From Hirudo medicinalis (taxonomy: Eukaryota > Annelida > Clitellata > Hirudinida > Hirudinidae), in contig MPNW01000010.1 of the NCBI GenBank assembly GCA_011800805.1, positions 39,653 through 103,652 on the forward strand: a stretch of 64,000 nt of DNA. The letters are read 5' to 3'. This document shows positions 11,632 to 40,800 of this stretch, piece after piece. Both the position numbers and the translations under genes were made by a program. How positions within the stretch are numbered: position 1 is the stretch's first letter; every line of letters begins with the position of its first letter. The notes below the pieces were generated by a model. The model had not been told where the DNA came from, searched no databases, and was given only the letters and a program-made list of their open reading frames with translations.

Positions 11632-12549
11632 CAATAATAACAATAATAATAATAATGATAACGACGGTGATAATAATACTGACAATGATAATGATACTGA
11701 TAATGGCAGTGATACTAATCAATGGTGATGATAGCATTTATTTTTCTGGCGTCATAAGCTATCAACAGACCCCGGATCTGGAACAGATAATTTTATAAAT
11801 GTATCCTCGACAGATGTCTCTGGAATACCTGGTTACCAAACTGTTCCTGATTCTGCTGCCCCGTGGAAGAAAGACCTGATTGAAAGAAAGAATCAGAAAC
11901 TCATTGAAAAATATATGGTCTGATCATTTTCAGATAATTATTATTATTATTATTTAATAATTTAAAAAAAAATTACATATATAAATATATAATATTATAT
12001 TATAAATTAAAACTATTAATAATTATATTATTAATATTCATGTTATTGTTAAGATTAATATTGTTAATATTGTAATTATTATTTAAATTCATTAATATTA
12101 ATGCTGGAGACAAATGAACAGTTGAAAAATATACACAAGCTATAACACAATACATGTATTTGTATGTATTTATATGAGCAGGAGGAAAAAGAGAACAGGA
12201 AGTTGGAGGAGGACAAGTGGAAAGATGTCCCTGAGTGGAAGAAGCACCTGCTGATGGAAAAGGAGAAGAAGAAATGCTACAATCCAGTTGCTGTGAGTTT
12301 AACAAAGTAGTTGTTCGTGTTTAAATATTCAATTATTAATATTAATATTATCATAATTATTTAAGTCATGTAATTAAATTCAAACGATTTTCAAATTAAC
12401 TTTTTCATTTCTTTATTGACATGTTCATTAACTAGACTTGTTCATCTCAGGGCATGTTTAAAACCAAACAACCTCCAGTGGTCATGAAGAAGTCCGAAGC
12501 AGTCAACCAATGGAAGCAGAGACTTGCTCAGAATCAACAATCCAGCTGA
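3805..12549 (+). CDS. Acidic, proline-rich WH2-domain protein, probable actin regulator (espin/forked/taperin-like)
   Basis: I do not recognise a named orthologue. Exons: 3805-4037, 4200-4381, 5647-5678 (32-nt microexon), 6569-about 7463, about 7520-7822, 8311-8451, 8871-9026, 9271-9339, 11769-11917, 12182-12292, 12451-12549; about 789 aa if 7464-7519 is an intron. In order the protein has a conserved-looking N-terminus (LNFLIWGKETGRSGRIW), an acidic segment (FDEMLDEFETNEDE), a low-complexity acidic and serine region with PPPPPDFIPPPP-type stretches and a poly-E/poly-D run, then a WH2-like motif (ISALKESLSNVKLRKV, about residues 530-545). A second WH2-like helix follows (MIANLILTGAYKLKP). The C-terminus has three W-K motifs (APWKKDLIERK, VPEWKKHLLMEK, VNQWKQRLA). 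WH2 motifs bind G-actin, and WKxxLLxxK motifs with polyproline occur in espin and taperin/phostensin families, so a cytoskeletal role is inferred. Start Met 3805 is the first in a frame that splices cleanly. Poly(A) signal AATAAA at 12803-12808. An antisense LINE fills intron 9340-11768. Confidence 0.7.
4502..4950. mobile_element. hAT-like MITE with 8-bp target duplication
   Basis: A 449-bp element in an intron of the WH2 gene. The left end reads GTGGCGTAGCAA after two mismatched bases; the right end (TTGCTACGCCACTG) is its reverse complement. The element is flanked by a perfect 8-bp duplication GTCCAACC (4494-4501 and 4951-4958). CAGTGGCG-type ends and 8-bp duplications are hallmarks of hAT transposons. 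No transposase coding is present, so it is non-autonomous. Confidence 0.82.
5130..5170 (+). repeat. CAT microsatellite
   Basis: Short (CAT)n run inside intron 4382-5646 of the WH2 gene; one frame reads as poly-His but it is not part of any consistent exon. Confidence 0.6.
9375..9665. repeat. ATT/AAT microsatellite array
   Basis: Imperfect (ATT)n and (AAT)n tract with ATC, GTT and AGT interruptions, directly beyond the 3' end of the antisense LINE. On the minus strand it reads (AAT)n following the LINE 3' end, so it may have grown from the element's tail. Confidence 0.75.
9680..11330 (-). mobile_element. Decayed RLE-type non-LTR retrotransposon (R2/NeSL-like)
   Basis: Minus-strand pseudogene of a LINE polyprotein, inside intron 9340-11768 of the WH2 gene and antisense to it. 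From 11330 downward: a palm motif (FDNVPHS, followed by a stop where Trp is usual), IKRGIFQGDLLSPLLFCLAL, and catalytic LLYMDDLK (10869-11201). Next come a linker with MDRKTRKLLKMHGLHLPK and RRNGGTGL (10499-10735) and an endonuclease-like block with RPDVVIHD...LIDVSVPDD (9863-10135). That block fits the PD-X14-D pattern of the restriction-like endonuclease of R2-type elements. It ends with VVPVVVGAF and SLLGTAHIL (to about 9690). Several frameshifts and stops separate the blocks, and nothing is recognisable N-terminal to the RT palm, so it is 5' truncated and dead. Confidence 0.85.
11340..11560. other. Unassigned segment between LINE and AAT array
   Basis: About 220 bp between the LINE and the AAT array; a minus-strand frame is open (reading RMLVQPTHLYDVLNILSP) but matches nothing I know. 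It may be part of the same insertion or of another repeat. Confidence 0.3.
11560..11710. repeat. AAT microsatellite array
   Basis: (AAT)n with AAC and GAT interruptions just upstream of the exon at 11769. Its conceptual translations are homopolymers (poly-Ile, poly-Asn) and are not genes. Confidence 0.85.
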
Positions 12550-14442
12550 CGTGTATCAGAACATCGTTCAATGGTCATCCGCTCAACCACCCTGAAGGTG
12601 CCTTGACCCCCTTTACAGCCTGACCTCGTACCCTAAACGACAAATCATTGAATTGTCACACGTGACTGCAGTCAATCACCTGCAAAGATGTGCCTTCATT
12701 GTTGCTCACAAATTATTTCGTCGTTGTGAACGTTGGTCATGTTTATTGTTGCATCCATAGTATCGATAGCATCCGTTGGTATCCACAGTAGTTCAATAAT
12801 TTAATAAAGCGTGTTTTCAAATTTATTCCTTGTTGTTCTGCTTGTTGTTGTGACTCTTCGCAATTGACGAGGACAGCAGTCATCACTTAACTAGCACCTC
12901 CTCCGATGAATTCAATCAAGCACATTCATTCACTCGATCATTCATTCATTCATTCATTCATTCATTCATTCATTCATTCACTCAACCAATCAATCATTCA
13001 TTCGTCGGTGAATCAATCAACTAGCAATCAATCACCTAATCTGCAATCAACAAAGAGTTACATCTCGGGTGTAAATTCTTCTGAGTCACGTCTAACCATC
13101 TTACCCAGGTCCTAAACACCTTCCATGTACATAGGTCTCGTCTGACAACACGAGATAAGGACTGAGGACAAAGTTTGATTAAAAATGTTGAATATCAATG
13201 CAAAATGGAAAGTCAATGGAGAGGAATCCAACGATTGATTGAGGAAAGAATGAAAAACTACGCATCTGGTTTCGGTATGTAACAACGGAAAGTCCGCGGG
13301 CGCCCGCTGCCATCATCATCATCATCATCGCCTATTACATCCTAGAATCGCCCACAATAATCACCATTCCCGCATCAGCATTACTATGACCATCAGCACC
13401 AGCATCATCCGTAATCATTAACATCGTCATCAATTAAGCACAACAGGCACACATCGTAACAGTGCGAAAAATTGATCAATCAAGTGCTGAGGAGCGTCCA
13501 TCACTTCCGTCGATGATATCCACGACGTCACCACATCCATCACAACATCACATCTATCACGTAAGATGATCACATCACCACACCATCACATCACCACATC
13601 ACATCCATGACATCACCCCGTCATCACTTTATTGCAGGTAAACAGGCCTTTGACGATTGAAAGGTGCCTAGCGAGAAGTACTCCTAAACGGTGCAACTTC
13701 TACACAAGGAGAAGAAAAAATACTACAACAAGAACAACAACAACGTTTTCGTCATGATGATGATGATGTTGATGATGATAATGCTGACAATTACGGTGTG
13801 CGATAAAGTGACGACGACTATGACGATGGCGATGATGATGATGACGATGATGCAGTAAGAATTAGAGCGCAACACGATAAAGCATCGATGAAAGATTGAG
13901 TGATTCATCCTAAAGGTTTTGTACAAAAAAGAGTTCTTCTGATCTGAAAAAAGCAAATAAATGTCAATTTAGAAACAAAAAAAGGAATCAAATGAAGGAT
14001 ACAAATTTAAAAAAAAAAATTTTTTAAATCAAGAAGAAACCAATCAAAAAGTCAAAAGAATGAATGTCGCTTGGAGCGAAACTCGATCGTTCGAAAAAAA
14101 TCTGATTCACACGAGAGAGGCACTTGCGTAATTCGGGGGTTGCACAAAAAAGAAGAAAAAATAAAGAAAAAGAATGCGTGCAAGAACGTGCATTGCAGTG
14201 CTGACCGAGGACAAGATGAATGCAGAACTCTGAGACGACTACGACGACAACCAGCTTGACTCTGCCACCTCAAATAAGGCGATTATCTCCTCATCAACAA
14301 CTTCACGACAACCTGCTCAGATGTTCGCTTATGAATGTCATCAACTTCCAGACGACAGACCTGGAGTTCAAACTTGGAGAAATAAAAGTGAACGTTTTAA
14401 AGACTAAAATGAAATGAAACGAAATCACGAGATTGAAAAAGT
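12550..14442. other. Tail-to-tail spacer between WH2 gene and PKC
   Basis: Holds the WH2-gene 3' UTR (AATAAA at 12803-12808), an (ATTC)n tract at about 12940-12985, and ATC/GAT-rich low-complexity sequence at 13300-13860. Part of 13600-14442 may be PKC 3' UTR; a minus-strand AATAAA lies near 13628. Open frames here are short and of low complexity. Confidence 0.6.
12940..12990. repeat. ATTC tetranucleotide microsatellite
   Basis: About 10 near-perfect copies of ATTC in the 3' flank of the WH2 gene. Confidence 0.85.
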
Positions 14443-30795
<16,353 letters not shown>

Positions 30796-31378
30796 TTCTA
30801 ATTCAAAACAACACTAATCTCTGCCAGGATATCGGCCTCGTCCGGCTAAGAAAGTAACGCACAGGAGAAAGAGGATATGAAGAAACTGCTCGCAGTCCGA
30901 CTAGTGTGCACTCATGCGTCCCGCTCCGTGTCGATTTCGACTTGTAAGTAAAAATAAGTTCCATATATAGCTGCATTCTAAGTGGAAATATTAATTGTAG
31001 ATCCTTTCTTCTTTTGAATAGAAATGATCGGGTCACCAAATCCATTTGAAAGTTGTGAAACTCAGGTTCGTTCAGGCCTCACCTGATCATTTACTGTTTA
31101 CAAAAACTTTATTTTTATTTTTTTTAATTAATCAACAGAAAATTACAAATCTTCTTGTTTGGCGCTTATGTTGTAATTTTGTTCAATAATATTTAGATAG
31201 TCTACCCGAAATAACATAATTTAATTTAAAAAATATTTTTATATTATTCTTGTCAAATATATTGTTGCTGTACGTTTTAAAATTTATTTCACAATTAATA
31301 TTTACTAAAGCGCTTAAAGTTGCCAACTTATGCAATCGGTACTTATTGTCTTTTGGTTTGTATATTTGTAGTTCGGAC
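30796..31378. promoter_or_regulatory. Divergent PKC / NDUFAB1 promoter interval
   Basis: 583 bp separate the PKC start codon (minus strand, 30793-30795) from the NDUFAB1 start codon (31379), so both 5' UTRs and promoters must lie here or in upstream non-coding exons. A possible splice acceptor (GTATATTTGTAG) just before the NDUFAB1 ATG hints at a 5' UTR intron. No clear TATA or CCAAT box was seen. Confidence 0.55.
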
Positions 31379-32740
<1,362 letters not shown>

Positions 32741-34810
32741 GATAGTTGCAGCTTTAATTAAACATGTAGGAGAGTGGTTCAAATGGAAATCAAACTTTGA
32801 CTTGTTTTTAAGAACCCACTTTTACTGGAAACAAATAATAAATAACATCTCAGAAGGACTACATTTCTCTGACCAGGTGGTTTATTTCTAACATTGTTGG
32901 TACATAATAATGGCATCGTTTGTGTGTGTGTGTGTGTGTTTAATTAACGTCCATTTCATAACTAGATGATTAGGACGGTTGGCATCGTTTCCAGTAGTTG
33001 GCCTAATAATTTGTTGGCTATTGAATAGGATTTGGTGGCTGACCTAGCCCACCATCGTGTGAAATTTTGCCAAGTTGCATTAAGATTAATGTAAACTATT
33101 TGTACATCTAGCCAGGCCTGAACTTGAGTTCTTTGCAGAAATACTAATTGTGAAAAGTCGTGATTTGGTTAGATGAGCGTCATATGGACTGAGCTGTGTG
33201 CATCTAGTAGCTGAGTGGGTGTGGGGCTTACGAACTGCTAACGAGATCAGGTCGGAAATCCATTGTGGAGAGGTTCAAGAAATGAGCAGTCAGCAAAGAA
33301 GCCGTTGTCAAGCAATTTTTTGGCCATTTGGTACAGTACAGTAATTTAGCGGTAGACAATATTCAAAGACCTGAATGAACAGTTCACGAGTTCTCACAAG
33401 GGGTCCGACCCCTTTTCACTACTTATGGAGGATGACGAAGAATATTGGCTGTCACAGGGACGCCCGCATTTGGCTGGTGGCACCCAGCTCATAATTCGGC
33501 GTGCAGCGCAAACGAGTCTAGAGTTGTCTTTCTCACCGCAGGAATACAGTAACTCATTTAATGGTAAATTTTAATGTTTCTTACGAAATAATATTCATTA
33601 TTATTATAGTCCTGGCTTACTTACTAGTTGCTTATTTCTGATGGAAAAGGCTCCAACATTTCGTGTCACGACGAGATGGAGCAGACGAAATTTTGAAAAG
33701 GACCACGTGAGGTGGTGGAAGTTTGGCAGGATTTAACTTGTTGCGTTATTATTCTTCGTTGAATAAACGTAGATGGTCTAATCTTCCAGTGAGTTAACGA
33801 GCTACAAGTGACGAGGATAATGGAAACAGCTACTCTCCCGAAGCATCTCTTAGATCAATAAATCTAAGTGATACGAAACGAAGCTAAGTCACCAAAATCC
33901 AATAGTTTCCAAATTACCCCTCAAAGAATGAATAGGGTCGGACTTGGCATTAGACCTAAGCAGGGCCGCAGACAGAAATTTCAGACCCCTGGGCACAGCA
34001 CCTACGGGCTCCCACGCTACTTCAATTTAGGTGTGGAAAAATAAAAAAAAAAAAAAGGTCGCGATCGAAAAATTGTAGTACTTTGTGGTACCAACTATTT
34101 TCAATTATCAGTACTTTAATACCAGGGCCTCAAAAAATTGATGGGCCCCTGCCCCTCTCGGCGGCATTGGACCTATGACTGAAACGTCTTAAGGACTGCA
34201 CAATACCTACATCGAGCAAGACGCAGTCCATGCAGAGATCAGCCCTAGCACACCTCAACATCTTTCATCAACGTGTACTCATTCTCTGAGACCCCTAAGA
34301 AGCTGCCATCCACCAAAAAGACTCATCAAGGACACCAGCTCTGGGGCCCTCTTCAACTGCAAAGGGAAGTCTTATCTTCTAGTACATTAATGGTTACGAC
34401 AGTCTGCTGCCACTTTGTGCTGTCATTTAGACGACATTTATCAAAGCATTCACACTGCAAAACACATAACAAATAATTAAACCACTAAAACTTTAAAAAA
34501 CTTGCAACAAAATGTATTTTAAAATCTTTAAGATAATTTCAAGTGAGATGAGTTTAGAACAACATATGTACAATATGGACAAATCTTAGTTAAGTCAAAT
34601 CTGAATGTTGGTACATTCATAGCATGCGACAATTCCTGCATTTTCAAACAAAAGTAGGTAAAATGAAGCTGCATTTGGCTCAGCCTCTTGCCTTGGCCTC
34701 AAATGCCAGTCCTTTAACAACATCCATTTAGAAACTCCTCAAACCATAAGGCCTTTTCTTAACTCCTAAGTGCACTTATATTTACATTACAACAAATCAA
34801 TGTTGTGAAA
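32741..34810. other. Spacer between NDUFAB1 and Notch 3' ends
   Basis: Convergent intergenic region with the NDUFAB1 3' UTR, a (TG)n run at 32921-32939, a hAT-like element at 33961-34169 and the Notch 3' UTR at the right. 33000-33950 is not low complexity but holds no ORF I can support; it may be old repeat sequence. Confidence 0.55.
33961..34169. mobile_element. Probable hAT-like MITE
   Basis: About 209 bp. The left end is CAGGGCCGCAGA and the reverse complement of the right end is CAATGCCGCCGA (imperfect inverted repeat). Flanks GACCTAAG (33953-33960) and GACCTATG (34170-34177) match at 7 of 8 positions, consistent with an aged 8-bp target duplication. No coding. Confidence 0.6.
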
Positions 34811-37800
34811 TCAACACACTGAACTCTCATTCATCTTGTCAATTTGCTGCCTGGAGTGTGGCTCCATGCAGGTTGTCATGGAGATGTCTACCCACTGGTC
34901 CCCTGCACCTGGAGAGGGTGTTTCAAAGAGATTCTCTCTCTGGGTTGAGTTCAAGCAACTCACCTGAGCAACAGAGGAGATGCCATTGGGACTGAATTGT
35001 TGACTTGGAGGTGTTGGATACTGCTGGAAAACAAGAGGTTGATTCTGCTTGCCATGAAAAGGGGCAGATGTGCTGCTCGATTTTGAAAAGGCTGCTCTGT
35101 CGTGATAGGTATCGTCATACTGACCATAAGATGTTTGAATGAGCTGAGAGTTTTTGATTGGATTTGGATGATACCTCTGTATGACAGATGCTGGCATGCA
35201 TCTTGGAACACCATCACCAGCAGGTAGCATATGTTGCTGATAGTGATCAGCCTCTGGGGGACTGAGAAAGACTCCTCCATTGTTGCAGTAGCCAGGACTT
35301 CCGCTGGATCCTTCGTTGGGACTCTGAATGACTGCAAATTCTGAATCTGTTGGACTGGACCCAGTTGAACCTATGAACCATTTGTCAAAGTCATTTCTTC
35401 TCTTTTGCCCCTTCTGGTTTCTCATCCTGATGTGCTCCTTCAGCATAAATTCATTTTGGTTTTGCCTATTCCAATGGAGGACATGATTATACATCTGCTT
35501 ACTTTCTGCATTACTGGGGCCACTTATGTAGCTATAGGGAGCTCCCTCAAAGTGGTGAGGAGTTTGATGAAAATGTGTGGCAAACATCTCCCCTTGGTTG
35601 GCTTCAGAAACAACATCCATCATGTCAATTTTTCTTTTTTTTTTGCTTTGACCAACACCGTCTGCTTCAGACTGAGGAAGAGATTTGTTCTTTTGCTTCA
35701 TCCCTTTTTTCTCTGACATTAAAAGGTGATCAGAGAAATTAGATTGACCACGATTTTGACTGGCCTTAGCCAAATATTCATCAAGAAGCTTAACGATGTC
35801 GTAGTGCTTCTTTTCTATTGCAATATCCCTCGGTAGTCTATCCAACTGGTCAGCCAGGTCCATGCTGGCAGAATTGTGAAGAAGTAATTGAGCAACATTA
35901 AAACTTCCCTCCTAAAATAAATGACAGGTTATTAAATAAAATTTTTAATAAAATTCAATAATTTTAAGAGGAAATACTATATAAGGAAAGGATTTTTGGC
36001 ATTATTGCATTTTGGCTAAATTGGAGCCATAGCCTACTACCCCTTAAATAAAATTCAAGTAGCATACCTTAGCAGCTAGGAAAAGTGGCGTCTGACCCTT
36101 GTCATCTTGAACATCCCTGTTAATACCCCCATGGTGCAGAAGCAATATGGCAGCATCAAGATTATTCACTGCAGCTGCCCAGTGTAGTCCAGTCTTGCCT
36201 AATAAAAATGTGCATGCAGAATTACAATTATAGATGCCTACGTTTTCCAAACAAAAAAATACAATAGAATCCATAAAAAGTATTGAAAGATGCATGCATT
36301 GGTAATTTTAATTACATGGGAAATGTCACACCTTGGTCATCCGTTTTGTTAAGGTCTGCCTCAGCCTTGATGAGATCTCCGACCATTCCGTCGACTGCCA
36401 ATCTCACGGCACATATTAGTGGTGTCGTTCCGTCCTTTGTCTGCACATTAACTGAAGTCCTGCATCTGAGGAGAATCTATAAAAATGGTCAAATTAATGG
36501 AAAATATTACAACCGACAACATTATCAACATTGTCAAGCAAAGATGGCAGTTCACCTGGAAAACCCCAACAGCGTCAGCAGCAATTGCCACATGCAACGG
36601 AGTCTTTCCATCGTGATCCTGAGCATTAGGGTCGGCACCATTCTCCAGGAACTTTTGGGCAGCATCTGCTCTCGAGTACCTTGCTGCTAGATGAAGAGGT
36701 GTTTCGCCTGTAAAAGAGGAAAAAACATTAATGACAAATAATGGTAAAGCCCATGGACACCCCAACATTTTCAAATGTGACTAAATCTGCATCCATTTTG
36801 ATTATGCTAAGAACATACATAACAATTATTCAGTTCAACTATTTTCTCCATCTTAAAAATTAGGTTTAAAATGTCATAAAAAAAATTTGAAAGTCAAAAA
36901 AAGCTGGTGCTTGTCAATAATACCTGTTTGGTCATAGTGGCACATAGCTTCATTGATGATTTTGGAGAAAATGTCATCTTGGAGAGGAACATTAACTTGT
37001 GGTCTAAAAGTGTTTGCCATGTAATTGATCTGATGGTTGTAAGAGGCTGATGATGCAGCAGCACATACAGATGGAGGATTGTGCGTTACTTTCAAGTGAC
37101 TCGGTGCCATAGAATTCGACACATCTCCCGGGAAAGTAGCCTTTAAATAATTATGCAATTTTGAAACTAGGAACTAATTAAACATTAGATAATAAATGAT
37201 GGACTGTACATAAACCATCCATTATAAATCGAGCTTCATAAATCTCAAGCCCAACTTTAATTATTGCATAGTCTAGCCTAAATGTGTGTTGAATCAATGG
37301 GGAGACTATGAATAAGTACATAATAACATTATCCAAAGATTTACTCCACAAACCCTTGAGGCCTTTGACAGAGTGCTTGTATCAAAGGATTCTTCACTGA
37401 ATGAATCACTGCCCTCGATGATCTGCTTCTCTGACCCTGATGACATTTGGTCTGTGGCTGTCCTGAATTTTTGAGCAGAGGAAATTTGATGTAGCCACAA
37501 AATTGTATGTGAGATTATTGTTATATGTGTTTAAGTTTTTAAAGTTTCTCCTCTTGCCCTAAAAGTCTTCAATCCTTTCAATTAAGTACATGTATTTCAA
37601 ACTACAAACCAGATTTCTAAAATGCAAACACTCACAAATCAACTATTATTAATACATATTGCATTAAAATTGGCACGCTAACCTGGCGCAGCTCTTGTTG
37701 CTGCGAGAAAATCCAGGAGGAAACCATGTTTTGTCAACCTTTTTCCTTTTCTTCATCCACAGACCAACTAGGAGTGCCACTGCCAATAGGCAGAAGATGG

Positions 37801-40800
37801 TACCAATTGTGATGAATATTGGAGTCTGCTCGGAAGTGGAAGGTTCAGATGGATCTGGAGCAGCTGTTCATTAAAAGAACTTTGAACATGCTTTTTCTGC
37901 ATTCATTGGGTGCTATGCACAAATATTTTGAACAGCAAAATAATTAAGCATTAGAAATCATTTGTATTGAAAGAATGGTCAGTTACAATACACTGGATGA
38001 GATGAGCTAAACAAGCAAATTGAAAGTCACAGGCACTTACTGCTGATGTCATACATGGGGAAGTCTGTGATGGTGTTATTCTCACTGAATTTTCTGATGA
38101 AATCACCAGCAGAGTCAATAAACTTGAAGCATGCATCCAGACTTGATGAGAACACCAACTTCAGTCTGACTTCAACCCTGGCAAAGTAATGCATCATCTT
38201 AATCATCATTAAATCTGCTGAATGTTAACTTGTTATTAAGTGATTAAATTATCAGACAATAATATCTTTTGAGTGTTTATTTCAAAGCTTCTAAGCAGCA
38301 ATTTCATGTACAAAAGATGGCTATTTTGAGAAATTAATTTGTAAATTAATTACCCCTTTCCAAATCCTGGTATGTCTATATCTGAAATGGCAGGAGTTCC
38401 ATCCTGATTGATGGACAACTTGACCATGCAGGTCAATTGATGAGAAAGGTCATAGAGGAATTTTCTCAAGTTCTTCTCAAAATCATTTCTATGGACAAAC
38501 AGCTTGATAACAATGACTCCCTGGATGGTTTCTTTCTTCTGCTCACAGTCAGTTCCATCCCACATGCACATCAAGTTGTAACACTGCTTGTCACAGCGGC
38601 CATTCTCAAACACACCTCTGTTAACAAATAACATATCAATGCCATCCATATTAAATCAACATCCATCAATGAGAGTTATTATTACATATTTAATCAACTG
38701 CTTAAAATGTATTAACTCAACTTATTTTTTAAACAGCCGTAAAGTAAAGGTGCCATAAAATTATCGTTTGCACATAGTATCAGTAGCACTAGGATGAATT
38801 AACAGACTGAAGCAGATCAGAATGATTCTTCAAAGTCACCTGCAAAAGGTCTCATTAGGACAGTTCAAAGATTTGATCTTGCAATCAAAGCCATCATAGA
38901 GACATTCTTCAGTGTTACATTCTGAATCACATTTCAGGTCCTTGAAGACCTCAGAGCAGTGGCTGGCCTGAGCACAGCTTTTGTAAGGATGGTCACTTGT
39001 CTCCAAACTTTTACACTCTTTGTCAACGTACTTGCACTCGTCAAGATTGCATGCATCCTGGGTGTTAAAAGAATTTAAACATAGTTGTCGAGGCTAATGA
39101 TAAACCTAATAATACTCACAGAACATGTCCCAGACTTCTTGCAGCACCTGCAATTATCACATGCTGGAGTGGAACAGTTTTGGCCCTTCCACTGATCAGG
39201 ACAACGACAAACAAAGCCCACCGAAGTATCAGTACATGTGCCACTGTTGGAGCAAGGCTTAGAAGCTTCACACAGAGAGAATTGTTCACAGTTGTTTCCA
39301 CGATATCCAGCCCTGCAATTACATAAATATCCATCTGGTGAAGAGGCGTTTGGTTGGCAGGAACCACCATTAAGACATTCTGAGGACTGGCATGGTAACA
39401 CTTCACAGGAATCTCCAGAGTAACCAGGAGGGCACATACATGAGCCCAAGACTGAAATGCACCTCCCACCATTCAAGCAACCCCTACAATTAATGGCAAC
39501 ATTCAAAGAAATTCTATTTATATGCTGCTTAAAAACATGTACCTCTACCTGCAACCATCAAAGAACTTTTCGCAGATGTCTCCTTCGTATGAAGGTGAAC
39601 ATTCACAACGAAATCTATCACTTTCAGTAATGCAGATTCCACCATTTCGACAAGGATTGGAAGAACAATGACTAAACTGGCACAGAGGACCATAAAATCC
39701 AGATGTGCACTCGCAGACTGATGAATTTCTATCAGAACACTTAGCTCCATTTTGGCATTTATTACAGTTCTCTGCACAGGATTCTTTCAAGCAGCGACCA
39801 TTCAGATCAAATTCACAATAAAGGCCTGAGGTCATAATAATAACAACAACAATAATAATATTACGTTTTTAAAACAGTCTAACATATTATAATTACTACT
39901 CAAATCACTTATTATTAGAGTGTTATGCAAGTCAAGTGATCAATAAAAAGACTCTGCAATAACAAATTGACAATCCAAATTATTGCCATTAAGGACAAAT
40001 ATTAAAGAAGTGAAGTAGAAGGAATACATCTATTTAAATAATTATGAAGTTGACAGCAAAACAAAGGAGCTAATTAAATAGTCAGACATTCCAGAGGATA
40101 ACTTTAGGATGGTAAAGAACTGGAGGTTCATGGTTGTGACACTATATTTAGCTTCAGAAATATCAAGAGCTTGTGGAAATATTAGGCTTTAAAGGACGAC
40201 CCACTGCAATCATTCATTCATATTAAGAGTGCCTGTTTCCAAAATGTTTTCATGAGGTAACAAGAAATTGTCTTTAATAGAGGATGGTGACTTAATAATG
40301 ATTACGTAACATGAATGTGTTTTAAACTACCTGTTGTATTTGCAGGACAGTTGCATTTGTAATGGTCATCGACAAAGCTACATCCGGCTCCATTGCAGTC
40401 AATTCCTTGGCAGACATCAGACACGTTGCAGGTATCACCGCTAAAACCTATGCAATGTAAACATCTTTTAGTCATAATTATATTGACTTCTGCAATGTAT
40501 ACATTAAATTTATTTAAATATATATCTCAATTCTTCTCACAATTATCACAAAGGCAAAAAATTTTCAAATTTTGAAATTCCCATATAAAGAAACATTGCT
40601 CTTAAATTACATCCAAAAGCAGTTTTAATTCTATTCATAGAAAGGTTTTATCAATAAAATTTTAGTGACTGCTGATAGAAATGAAGCAGCTCATCACTCA
40701 TCATGCATATGAATCATCATGAAGCACTGACTGCCTGAAAGAGATAAGATAATAAGGTAGGATGGTTTAGCTACAAATAACATCAGTAATAATGATAAAC

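Noticed and set aside
11333..11798. Poly-Ile/Asn frames on both strands
   Set aside because: AAT microsatellite artefacts; the real exon starts at 11769 in another frame.
39238..39423. + strand open frame over Notch EGF exon
   Set aside because: Antisense shadow of the Cys-rich EGF coding exon 39120-39483.
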